Assembly: GCA_031216445.1 (NCBI GenBank)
Contig: CM062204.1
Span: forward strand, 16,675,001-16,739,000
Reading direction: 5' to 3'
DNA: 64,000 nucleotides
From: Lateolabrax maculatus
Taxonomy: Eukaryota; Chordata; Actinopteri; Acropomatiformes; Lateolabracidae
The stretch's first letter is position 1. Every line of letters begins with the position of its first letter. Shown here piece by piece: positions 26,401-39,180 of this stretch. The notes beneath the pieces are model-generated. The model did no database searches, was not told the DNA's origin, and was given only the letters and a program-made list of their open reading frames with translations. Position numbers and translations under genes: made by a program.

Positions 26401-29207
26401 GCAAACAACAACATTGTGCATTACAGCTACCATCTGGTAAGGAGTGGGACAAACAAAGCCCAGCACTCAGTTTTGTCTCAGCAGGTTAAACATTTGCAGA
26501 TTGTGATTTATGTTATGTATGTATACAATGTACACAATGTAGTTGTTCTCATTGACATCTTTTATCTTCTGTTTCCGTCTGAATGAGTATAAAATGGTTC
26601 GATCCTGCCTTATAAATGCTACCAAGAAACTAAGGCAAACAGTAATTTCTGTCTGCTGCAGCTGTCAGATTTGTCCACTAGAAAGCGTTTTGAAATACAG
26701 TTTTTGGGAGTAAACAAGACTAGGAGTCTATAGCCATGTTAGTGGCTCTGTGAGGCTGTACTAAGGCTCAGTGGTGGCTTTGATGCTAACGTCCTCATGC
26801 TCATAAGTGAGTGTCAACCGCATTCATTAGCATGTTAACATTTGTGAATTATCACAATACACAAATGGATGAATGTCATTAGTTTTGCAGGTATTTCCTC
26901 ATAAACCAAAGTACAAATTAAAATTTTGACCTGATGATGACGTTACAGGAAAAGTTAAGGGATCACCAAATTTGTTACAATTCATGTCAGTCCATCCAAT
27001 AGTTGTTGAGACTATTCACAGAAAACCAGAAACCTCATGATGGAAGTAGGATAGCAACTTGTTATTAGGATTTCTCCTCTGGGGACCATGAATGCCTATG
27101 TAACATTTTATGGGAATCCATCTGATTGACTGATTTTTCCTTTGTGTGGACATGGCCAATCTCTCGCTCTCCCCTCTATCTCTCTCTCAAACACACACAC
27201 ACACCACACAATACCCCGTCACTTTCCATCCCTGATGACTGATTGCGATGTCAGCTGTCAGTCTGAGTGTTTGACTTATCACCTCTCCATCACTGCCCCG
27301 CCCCTCCCAGTCAGAGCAGCCTCCCGCTGACAAGCTGTCGACCCTACTCAACCTGAACTAGCCTCCTGAATGAGACCAGGTCAGGCCACTGGGGCCGATG
27401 ATAAACCCCAAAACCACAGAGGGTCCCCTGGCTTACAGTGGGCAATAGCACTGATAAAGTACTCTTTCTGCTGTGTCAGATAATGTGACAAAGGAGTGTG
27501 TTTGTTTGTGTGAGAGAGAGAAAAGGATAGAGATAGAAACAAGAAATATATCACTAACAGGAAAAAAACCTTGGTGTCAAGGGCACGGTCTGAAAAGCCT
27601 GATTAACATGAGAAGGTGAGTGTGTGCGAGTGTGTTTCCATTGTACCTGCTATGTCGGAGAATGTGCAAGTGTGTGTGAGTGATGGCCAGTGAATTAGGT
27701 GCCCCTGGTCTCGCCTGTCCTCCCTGGTGCTTCAGTGTAATTAGCGGAGAGACTAACGAGCTTCTCCCACTCTAACGAGGCTGGCTTTTTATTAGAACTG
27801 CTAATTGCTCCATATCAAGGGAATACTGAGGCTTTGTGTTTGGGAAGCACCAGTATCTGTATTTTTTATTTTTGTGGGCTTGTATGTGTGTGCATGAACG
27901 TCTACAATGCATGCTGCTACTCTGGTAACATCTACATGACCCACAATAATAGAATACTTGAGACGAGGTCCCATTTTTAGACTAAATATTTAAACAGGCA
28001 TCTACACATGTAAATGTGCCAATGTGTATAATAGTATATACTGTATATCTGTATGCATGATATACTTTATATGATGTCTACAGTGACCCAAATTTGCATG
28101 AGTGACAGAGATGTCAATCTGATCATGATCCTATAGTTCGGCCACTGTTTCCTTTTCCTATCCTAACCGAGGCATTAAAGTCCCATTTGGATAGGATTTA
28201 TTACTCTAGGGGACATTTGCCGATTGTAATACTCCATATTCTAGATATAATAGTGATTTTAATCCCGCCTGGAGAACATACATTTGGAATTATTCATTAC
28301 AGTATTAATTATAGTCACAAATACTTACTGGTACTTCCCTACACTTGTATCTCTGAGTTTTTAACTCCAATAGCCTGCAGATCAGCTTGGGAACCCCTAT
28401 GACTCAGGAAAAAGAAAGAAAAGCCATTAGAAGAGTAAGACCCTGTCAGCTCATTATATGGGCTGTTCTAATGTCAGCTACTGGTAATTAATCTGTCTGG
28501 GCTAGTCTGCCATCATACAATATAACAGGTTGTGTAGTGCAATACCCTATTACCTCATACAGTAGCAAACCTTTAAATTAGAGCCTTGCAATAGTACAGG
28601 GGTGAAAAAAAAGTTCGATATGGAAAGTATCCAAGAGAGCCTTAATAACTGGATGATCTAATATCTTGTTTTGTCTGTGGGTCAGCACATCAAGCAGGTA
28701 GAGGCTGTTTTTATTGCGGAGTCCTTATAATAGTAGCAACTCAGTGGTGCACACTTAAGTAATTATACTGCTGGACAACCTGGATGCTGACTGGATTTTG
28801 CCATACCAGTTATTTAACTAAAGAAGGCAATAATAGTATACAGAGATTCAATAATATAGTAATATATTTTTATGCTTAATACCCAAAATAGAGTGTCAAG
28901 CATAAAGTAAATATTTAAGATGAGCACAGCATTGCAGAATCATACTTGAATGTTTTTCCAGACATCCAATTTAAGAATTTAATAATATAAGGATGTTTTC
29001 TATGTCGTGCCACGCAGAGTATATAATGTATGCTGTATATACACACACACACACTAGTACAGAGAATATGGGCTCTCGCGTGAATTTGTGTTCCTCTCTG
29101 ATGCTTGTCAGTATAAAACAGTGCTTCTAAAAGTAAGTTCCCATGCATGTTAAAGACAGAGTTTATTTTTGGTACTTGCCCCTCATGACCACTTACAGAA
29201 TATGCTT

Positions 29208-29245
<38 letters not shown>

Positions 29246-30861
29246 ATACATACAAACTCCTTTGTCTTCTGTCCTACTATCATTATAGCCATACAGTAAC
29301 TCAAGTGCTGTTGAAACTGCTGTTGGTTAGGTTACACGTTATAGTCCTGTCACGCATGTTGCCATGCTTATTATCCATGGTCATGCCTACTGTTCAGGCT
29401 CAGTCTGGAGGATGTTATTATTAAAAGTGTGACAATCAGAAGTCTTAACTGATGCCTCAGGCAGCAGCCATGTCTTGTATTCATGCTTTAGTTATTCTTT
29501 TTATAGTATTTCTAGTTGATGAAGTAGCCTAACATAGAGTGACACTAAAGATGGGGAAAAGCCCTTCCTGCTGATATCCTGTGTGTCACTGCATCCCCAT
29601 GAGACAGGCCAAACATGTTACGGTGCATCATGCCTGCATGAACCTGTGTGGTTGTATCATTTTTTGTGCTTCAAATTAGATGACTGTATAGAGGATAAGG
29701 CATCAAGCTCCTGCCCTGTCAGTTTGTTTCATGGCTTTTTGGCCTTATTACATAGAAGACAGTAAGGAGTGAAAGAATGCCTGGAGAGTGACTGACAGGA
29801 TGACTCATGGTAAAGGTCTTCATACCAATTTAAAGCCACATTTTGTGATTACATGGTACAGTGTGGGCTGTTTCCTGCAGAGCTCCCGGGGTGAATCCTG
29901 TCTGAAAGTTTGATGATGTTGTTATCAAAGGTTTTTTGGGATCCATTTTCTGCTTATACTGCATAAATTAGGTACAAGTTTATCGTCAGCAATGTAGCTA
30001 CTGATATTTTTCTGCTCTTCCCTTTGTGCCAAAGAAAGATTACTTGGAAGCACATACTTATGTCTGAGATGTTGCACTGGACAGGCACAGGAGAGGAGAG
30101 AATATAAAAAAGTTTTGTCAGCACTGATTTACAAGGAATTTGAGCTTATGCATATGCAAATAAACCCAGTATTTTCACTTGCATACAGTACATGATTATC
30201 ACCTGCCATTATTCACTACATCAGCTCTTTAGTACATGAGTATAACCCCCTGACGTACAGCAGAGGATTTGTCTGTTTTTGACCACCTGATATGACTGAA
30301 TCGGGCCAGTTGAGATCATTAAAAGGTACAACATCAGTAAGACTAAATGAGGGAAGCTTGGGCAGTCTTTCCCAGATTGTTTTACAGTGTATATAAAATG
30401 GATCAAACAGTTTAACTGTTCAGAAAATACTGTAACTGGTTACTTATTTTAAAGGTCTTGTGATAGTTCAGTCTCTCAACTTGAGAGCTAGATATCATCG
30501 AGTTGTTTTGAGTATATTTTTCACTGTAGCCTTTTGTATATTTTATGTTTGCCCAGGCTATGTAATTTCTTCAGGCTCTCTGTGCAAATAATTTTCACTT
30601 GAATACTTTATTCAATAAAATTCCTGACCCTTACAAACTGCCCACCCTCTAGTTCCTTATTATTCAGCTTTATGAAAATGAGGCTGAAGACAAAAAGCCT
30701 TGCATTGTGTCCAATCTGCACCCCCTCGCCACAGCCCAAACCAACCCTCTGTTACTCTCTGCTCCCCTCCCTCTTTTCTCCTCCGCACTGACTGCTGAGA
30801 AGCCCTCAATATGGAAGCTCATTGGCTGTGAATGTTTTGTGGTATTATGTCTGCTCCAGGA

Positions 30862-30899
<38 letters not shown>

Positions 30900-33800
30900 C
30901 CTATTTTAATCTGAGGGATTTCACACCCCCTTTGCTGTTTGCAAAACAAGCCTTATGGAGCAGGGACATTAACATAGTTATGAAAATGAAAATTTCAGTC
31001 TCAATCTGGTGAATGTTCTTACATGCACAAGCTAAAACTTACCAATATGTAAGTACTGCATTACCCAAAATCCTCTTCTCATCCATATGTACATGTGGTA
31101 TTATTGTAATACCGTAACTCAGTGCAGAAAATAAATATTTCCAATGATTTTATTTTTATTTTCGTGACCCATAAAGCCATAACTCATAATTAAAAGATAA
31201 ATAAATAGGACACAGTCAATAAAACTTAATAGAGCTGAAACAATTGGTCAATTCATTGCACACAATTTTGATATTTGATTAATCAACTTAATTTGTTCGT
31301 TTTTTGAGAAAATGATGATTTACTAGTTCCAGATTCTTAAATGTAAATACTAGCTTGTTTTCTTAGTCTTCTTATTTACATATTTATCTGAGTATCTGAA
31401 TATCAGACAAAACACATTTAGTATTGGTGTTTTTCACTTTTTTTTGATAGGTTATAGACCAAACATTTAACAATTAATTGAGAAACAAATTGGCAGATTA
31501 ATGGTTAATGAAAATAGTCGTTAGTTGAAGCCTTATAACTGAGATTTTTTCCGAAACCCTCAACGTGTCCCGGTTTTAGTCTTTAGTTTGTGGTGAAGCT
31601 TGAGGAGTCTTGGATGTAGAGTTATTCTTATATCATATAGTGTCCTTCTCTGCATGGACCTATGGGTGCATCAGAAGGAAGTGATCACTAATTGGAGTGA
31701 AGGGATTGGGCAAACCTTGCATGAAATTGCCATCGGTGGAACATTGTTGAGTGCGTGTCCCTCTGCTGGTCCACCCCAGCAGCCAGCCTGTTGACTTCAG
31801 AGAGTGCTCATTCAACTATGAAGCCTGCGGTGTTGCAAAAGTAGAGCAAGGGAGTGTTTGTGTGTGTGAGGAAAATAATGTATGGCTGCCTGCGTCTAGG
31901 AGTGACAGAAGAAGAGATAACGGGCAAATTTATTGAACTGTTTTTTTTTTTTTTTTCTGAGGGAGCCCACTTGTTAACTTTAGAGACTGAATGTGAAGGG
32001 AGAGAGTGGAGGAGAGGGGTATGAATGAAGGGTGAGGGGGTGTTGAGTGTAAGGCGGGGCGTGGAGGGTGAGAGGAGACTGACTGGGGTTTTAGGGGTCT
32101 GTGTGTGTTTGAGAGAGAAAGATGGGGGAGGTGTGTATTGAAGGTCTTTGATTGGACTGTAATCCTTTAGTCCTGGTTAGAAATAACCCTGCGCAGTCTG
32201 GGACAAACAATATGACATTCACTCACACACACACACACACACACACACACAACATATTGTTTCGCTCACATGTTGAGTGGTGAGACTGTCTTTGGCTGAC
32301 ATTACTTCATCATGACAAAATGTCCTTGGCAGAAACTGGCTGACTTACTGCAAGAAAAGGTTAGTTCTTTCTGTAAAGTATTGTGTGTGTGTGTGTGTTG
32401 TGATCTTTTCATGCATATGTAAGGGATGGGGACAGTGTTGTGTGTATGTTGGACTCAGCAGTTCAAGTGTAATCATATTCAGGAGCTGGCTCTTGTTTGT
32501 TTGCCTTTGAGGAAACATTATAGTATTGTAAAAATGCAATGTCATCGTAAGAGTATACAAATTATTTCTGCAATACCTCCTTCCTCCTCCTCCTCCTCCT
32601 CTTCTTCTGTCAGATGCCATGTGGCAGATGGCACACATTCAGACCGGTTGTCATAACTGAATAGCTCACTTCTGGTAAGGTTGCATTTGTGATTCCCAAT
32701 GTGCTTTTTCTTTTCCAAACACAGTAGAATGCATAAACTGCTGCATCTGGTTGCACCAAAACAGAATGGTACTTTACATTGCTGTCACACCGCCCACACA
32801 ACATATGTTCATGTAAGTAAGTTGTTAGATAGTCTTGTACATAGTCCAGATGCAGTCTAGCTTAGATAGTCAACATAAATTGAGTAAAAGTATTGCAGAC
32901 TGATTTCAAGTCATAATTACATGAAATTACTTCACTTGTTAGTTTAATTCCCCTCACCAATTTAAAACTTAATTTAATGACCACATTATATTTTCTGGTA
33001 TGACTCTACTGAAATCCTATTATGTTTGCTTAATTGTGTGTTCTAGTGCTTACTTTAATTGAATAAAAGATCTAAACATCTTACAGTTATTTCCATTGCA
33101 AACACCCAGGTATTATTTAAGCTGTTGGTTATAAAGACCTTTGACAGATCATAAAACATGTCAAAAACACATAGAACATAGTCATGTTTTGTTTTCTCAT
33201 TTAGTACCCTCTAGCAATTATTGCTTTTAATAAAAATGTCCGTCATTCAAAGATTTCTGAGCAATTCTCGAACACTTTGCCCTCCATTTAACACATTACA
33301 AGTTCACAGCTGTGCCACAAATTTCATCATGGTAAGGCACAGCGCTTGTTTTAATTTTGGCCGTCACACTTTAGGCAAAATCCTTCTTCCCGTCATGACT
33401 TCTTGCACTCTGAAGGTTTTACTCGCGACTCCAGTAACATGAGTGATGGGGGTGTTGATGGGGGCATGTTAATCTCTCTGTGTATATGTTATCATCCAAT
33501 CAGCCCACCTCTGGAGAGTTAAAACACTTAATATACCTACTATAGCATGAGCTTACTTGCAACACACAGCTATCTTACGAAGACAAAAAGATGATTTTGG
33601 AGATAATCCTCTCATCACATATTTGGAAAGATGGCCAGTGAGCGAGATCTGCAAAAAATCTGTGTACACATATAAAAAAACTGCAGCCACAGAAGATGCA
33701 TAAAATTAATTATCAGGTCAAGTGTGAATATGCATGTTTATTACTGCCAGAGCTCAAAGATGACATTGAGTGGAAAGTGTACTGACAACTGTAGCTTTAA

Positions 33801-36247
33801 CAGCAACAAAAAAACAAAAAGCCTTTTCACTGTTAGGTAATATGAAGAAAAACAACATTAGGGAGAGCCAAAACCTCTTCCTCCCTTGTTTGGTCGAGCA
33901 CAGAGCACCTGCTGCCAGCCTGGCTTTACTCAGTGTCTGCCAACAACGGCATATTGCAAACACACACTCCCATACACACAGGCATGCATGTACACGGTCA
34001 CTATTTCTGGTTCAGGGGTGTTCATAATGTTTGAATGTCACATCTTTATGCATGAATGTGCTGTATTTACACACACAGACATGGTTACATTCACATATGC
34101 ACATTTGCAAATACACACACACACATGCACACACACATTCACATTCACACACAGAGCTACACATGCTAACACACTTACACACAGGCACATAGAGACAAAG
34201 GTAGCAACTGTCTTGTGTCTGCATCCACAAACAACCTGACATTCAAATCAAACATTCATTGTCATATATGCTGTTGAACAGACAAATACTGTTACATAGC
34301 TGCTTGATTTTTAGGAATCCAGGCAGAATTACTGGCAGTCTATTCTATTAGAAACAGAGAAGGCTATAAGAAGTGTTTTTGGTCACTTCTCAGCAATCAT
34401 TAAACCTTTTTTATAGCTACTATCTCTCCTGCATGTTCACAACATGGAACACAAAAAATAATGTTTTATTTTTTTTTTTTTCATATTTGTATATTTTTAA
34501 GTGGCAGTTTGACTCTGAATTGCCACTTAGGATTTGAAGCCCAAAGCTGTTAAGTTTGAAGGAAAGAAAAGAGTGTGTGGGTCCAAGACATCAGGCATAA
34601 CAAAGCTGGAAAAACGTGCAGAGCTCTTTGCACATTCAAGTGCTTAAGTAGTCACCGCTCTGAATGTCTTTTGAATTTCCAGCTTTTTAAAATACCTTTG
34701 GTTTTGTCAGAATATCTGGTGTTTTTCAGTTTTGAATCCCTTTTTTTCTGGCTGCGAATAAGCAAAAAAACAGCCTGTGGTTAAATGTGGCGCTCTGTGT
34801 CATTTCAAAATCAAATCCAGAGCTGTTAAAAGTTACAGCTGCGTCTCAACAGTTGGGCGTTTTCGTAGCAATTAGGGCTCTTTTACAAGATGCTCAAACT
34901 ATGACTAAACCACTGCTGATGGGTTTTTAGGCTTTTGATGTGTGGCTGCACAGAAAATTATGCACTCGGGGATTTTGACTGCTCATGAACTTCTAACATT
35001 TATTTGTATGTGTGCTTATTTAATATACAGCATGTGTGTTGTGCTTGTAATCTACTGTTGGCTAAAAGATGTATTTGCGTCCCTTCTATTTACACTTTTA
35101 TATTCTTGTAGTTAGATAGATTACATACATTTCCAAAAATGTTTGCTTTTTCTGTGTGTGTTCATTTGTAGTATGACCCAGAGAATTCGGGCTTCATCAG
35201 TACAGAGCGGTTCAGGGACCTGCTGGCGACCCACGGTTCTGAGCTTGACCCCCACAAACTGGAAGTCCTACTGGCCCTCGCCGATGGCAATGCCGATGGC
35301 AAGATCTGCTACCAAGACTTTGTCAACCTGGTGAGATGTTTTAACCTTTTTATAGGTTTGCTGACATCAGTGTGTGACATCAGTCTGCAATTTATAATCC
35401 ATAAACCTAAGAGTTTAAAAGTTACGTTATAAAAAAAGTGTGCATCAAATCAGCTCGTCATGTTCCTGACAATGGATATACTTTGAATCAATCTGTCAGC
35501 AGATAATCATGTTTTGCAAGCTGGAGGAAAACTTAAGGTGCAGGCAGTGCAGACCTGCAAAATGATACCTCAGACTCTGCTGTGGTCAACAAAAAATGGA
35601 CAACGGCAACATGCAAACAATCAGCTCAGAAATTACACTATACCAACTTTTTTTAGAAACTGCATTAAAAAAGTTAAAGGGCACATAATGACTTGTTTAT
35701 GAATAGAAACACAACGTTTCGGATAATGTCTTGACTTAGTTCTTGACTCGGGACCTCATAGCCAGGAATTGAGACTTCTTTGTGACTTGCAAAACAATGT
35801 TTGTGTCCCACCTCTGGATCGTTCCACTGTCTACAGTATCTACACTCACTTTATTGTCACACAACAAACTTTTTCCCATTTTTACATCCAGCCCCAGAAT
35901 ACATATTCCAAGATCACCTCAGCTACAAGGTGGAGAGTCTTCCTAATCAGAAACGACTCTCAGTCTGGTGATAAATTCCCCCCATAGCGCTCACCTTGCC
36001 CCACTTTCAGTTTCACCTTCAAACTGCAGCCTGGTGCTGATTGTCCAAGGTCTCACTCAAGCATCTCCAGCTGTGCTCACTGCCTCATAACCTTCTCATT
36101 TTCTGTTTTCCACTGTTTCGCTGCTGCTCCTCATGGGAGGCTGAACTGCTGACCCGGTAGAGTGTGGAGGGGTCTTGGAGTGGGAGTAGTTGTGGTTGGT
36201 ACACAATAACTACTGGGTGGCTGAGGGTGTGTGTGTGTGTGTATGTA

Positions 36248-36279
<32 letters not shown>

Positions 36280-39138
36280 GGGGGGGTGCATCTGTAGAGA
36301 CTGTAGGGAATTCATTGTTGTCTGTGAGTGTGAGTATACCCATCTCTCCCCTTTTTGTCTTGTTTTTCAGAGCTGTTTATTGTCTCGTACAGTGGGTAAG
36401 GAATGAGGCCTGTAGGAAGCTTAGAAAAATGTCAAAAGGGCTTTTTACTGTTGGTTTCCAATTGGTGCATTCATGTCATGTGACACGCTGCAGGCCATGG
36501 TGTGCAACTGGAAGTGGGACAGAGAGGAATGGGGTGCCGGCATCTGTGTGTACATTCACATTTTTTTCTTAGTCTCTATTGTGTCCACCCCCTCAATTGT
36601 TTATACATTCATAGAGTCAGCAACAGAACAACAGACGCTAAACACAGAGTAATACAGGGCGGGAGGAAAGACGTGACATGTATTCATGATTATGGTAATA
36701 TGCTGTGCAATGAATGCATAAATCCTGAAACAATTAGTTTGGATTACATGAATCAATTAGTTCATCATTCATCAAGCAAAAATGCCAAACTTTTGTTCAA
36801 GTTACTCAAATGTGAAGATTTGCTGCTTTTCTTTCTTTTATATCTTTTTATTTCTAATATTTTAAGTTTTGAATTGTCGGTTCAACACAACAGGCAATTT
36901 GACCGGAAAGAATTTTGATGTTCATTTTTCACTAGACTAAACTAATAATCCAGTTATCAAAACATTAAGTGACAGGTATTCATGATTATGGCAATAAATG
37001 ATACGTTGAAAAGGCCATTCGATCAGCTGATCGACAGAAAGTTAGTTGACAGCTGCTTTGATAATCGTTTAAATGGTAAGTTAGTAACACAAAAAAACTG
37101 TGAGGATATTGGCAGTTTAAAATCATTGTAAATTGAATATCTTTAGGTTTTCAAGAGTTAGTCGGACAAAATATGCAACTTAAAAGACTTAACCTTGGGC
37201 TTTTGAAAAATGTTATGGGCATGCTTTACTTTTTGATGTATTGTAGACTAAACCAGTTGTAGAAAAAATGAAAAAACTATTGAACAGATTGTTGTTAATG
37301 ACAATAATTGTTAGTTTTAGCTCTAGAATAAATGAAAAAATGAGTACTACTTTGGATTAAAGCTTGTACTCTACCAGCAAACTAGCAAACAAACAATAAT
37401 AGCTGAAGTGAAGGCCCAAGGCTAAATGTTCAGTGTAATCTAAAAGGATTTCTTCACACAACCCACACTTTAGTTAAAAAGCTTGTAAATATGATAACAA
37501 TATCTAAAGGAATCTGAGGTATGTACATGCAACATAATGGACTTTCTAAGGTTAACGGTCTCTAAGATAAAGATCAAAGGGTCAAAGCTAATATGGGAGA
37601 TAGAGAGAGAGAGAGAGAGAGAGAGTTATAATTCTACCAACAAGTTAATTGGCAGTGCCTGGTGTCTGTTGGTACATTTCTATCTTTCAGCACTTCTGCT
37701 TTTACAGAGGGAAGGAAAGGAAAAAAAGAAATTTAGAAATTTAGAATAGAAGGCGAGGATGAGACAGGACCAGACAGAGACAAACTGTGAGGGGTTTATT
37801 TGTCGCCCCATCTCTACTTTGCACCGCAGCTCTTCCATCAATGTGATTGTCAGTAATTGCCTGCTCACTGCTCCATCACAGTCGGCGTTCAAACCACAGC
37901 TCACTCCTTCTCTTAACCTTTTTTCTCTCTCCATCTTCTCTTGCACTTTACCTTCTCCCTCAGTCTCTTTTCCTTGGCATAAGCTCTCATCTTTTTCCCC
38001 ACTGCCTCCTCCTTATCAGTGCCTTTCTCCTCCTTCTTTCTGTCCATCAGTCTCCTTCTGTCTGACTCTCTCTCATACATCACACTGCGACTGTCCTGGG
38101 TAGAAACTGGCTCAGTAATAGGTTTATACTTCCCAAAATATCTAAAGACAGGTTGAACCACTCTATTTTTCCCCCCCAGTGGGATGAAATTGTGGAATGA
38201 TCATGCGCTTTATAGAGGCACTCTTATATGTCCTGTTTGGGGTTGTGTATTCCCCAGTTTTATTTTGCTTGAGATATACTATATTTTCAAAACTATGTGG
38301 ACGCGCCTCCTGTTTTTTATGGTTTGGGCTTAGTTCCAAGCTACAGTATAGTTGATATATAGTTCGCTTTCACCTTTATGGCAACAATCTGGGGAAACCC
38401 TTTTCCTGTTTCAACATCACAACACAAAGTGACATCCATAAAGAAATAGTTTTCTGAGTTTGGTGTGGAGGAACTTGACTGGCCTGCACAGAGACATTGA
38501 ACAGCTTTGGGGTAAATTGGAGGTGCGAGCCAGGCCTTATCGCCCACCATTAGTGTCCAACCTCACTCAGGCCACGTTTAGACAGAAAACAGCACTGAGG
38601 GGAAAAACGCAGTCCCCTCCTTTATTTTAATGTGACCTCTCTGTTGACGCAGTGGGGCTGCCAACACACAGGGTCGTTATTACCTGACAGTCATTGTGAC
38701 AAAAGAAAAACAGATTATAATTCATAGAACTATTACAAAAACTGGACTTCCTGGATTGTATTTCACCATCTCACCGATATCTGAAACAACATGGCCCCAT
38801 CAACAGCCCATCATCTTTTCCAGCCTTCTTCATCTTCCCCTACTTCCTTCTTCCATCCATCATCCACTGTCTCTTTCTCATTCTATCTGTTTGTCCTGCT
38901 CTCAGTCTGTCACTTATGTCCTTCTCCTCTGACTGTGTTTTCCACAGTTCAAACTGTGAAATTGTCTCTTGCTGGCCGAACACTCATTTGTCCCTTTCCC
39001 CTCTCCCTTCTCCTCTTGCCAGTGGGTAAACAGACAGAATGCCATTCTTTCTTTTGTGTCGTAGAAAGAGGAGAGGAATTGCAGTCACTTCACAGGAAGA
39101 ATTGACTGTCTTTATGGAGCATGGCTGCCTGGGGGAGG

Positions 39139-39180
<42 letters not shown>

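Larger units (their letters stand above)
7210..35171 (+). other. rhbdl3 intron 2 (about 28 kb)
   Basis: GTATGT donor and TGTAG acceptor. No ORF in it resembles a conserved protein, and no RNA gene was recognised. It holds many CA/TG microsatellites and at least eight interspersed repeat fragments, listed separately. It also holds several stretches free of repeats that may be regulatory. First introns of this length in developmental or neural genes often carry enhancers; that is inference here. Confidence 0.85.

Noticed and set aside
36085..36343. His/Thr-rich ORFs at 36085-36343, 44789-45007, 47014-47436 and 8298-8597
   Set aside because: All are translated CA/TG microsatellites.
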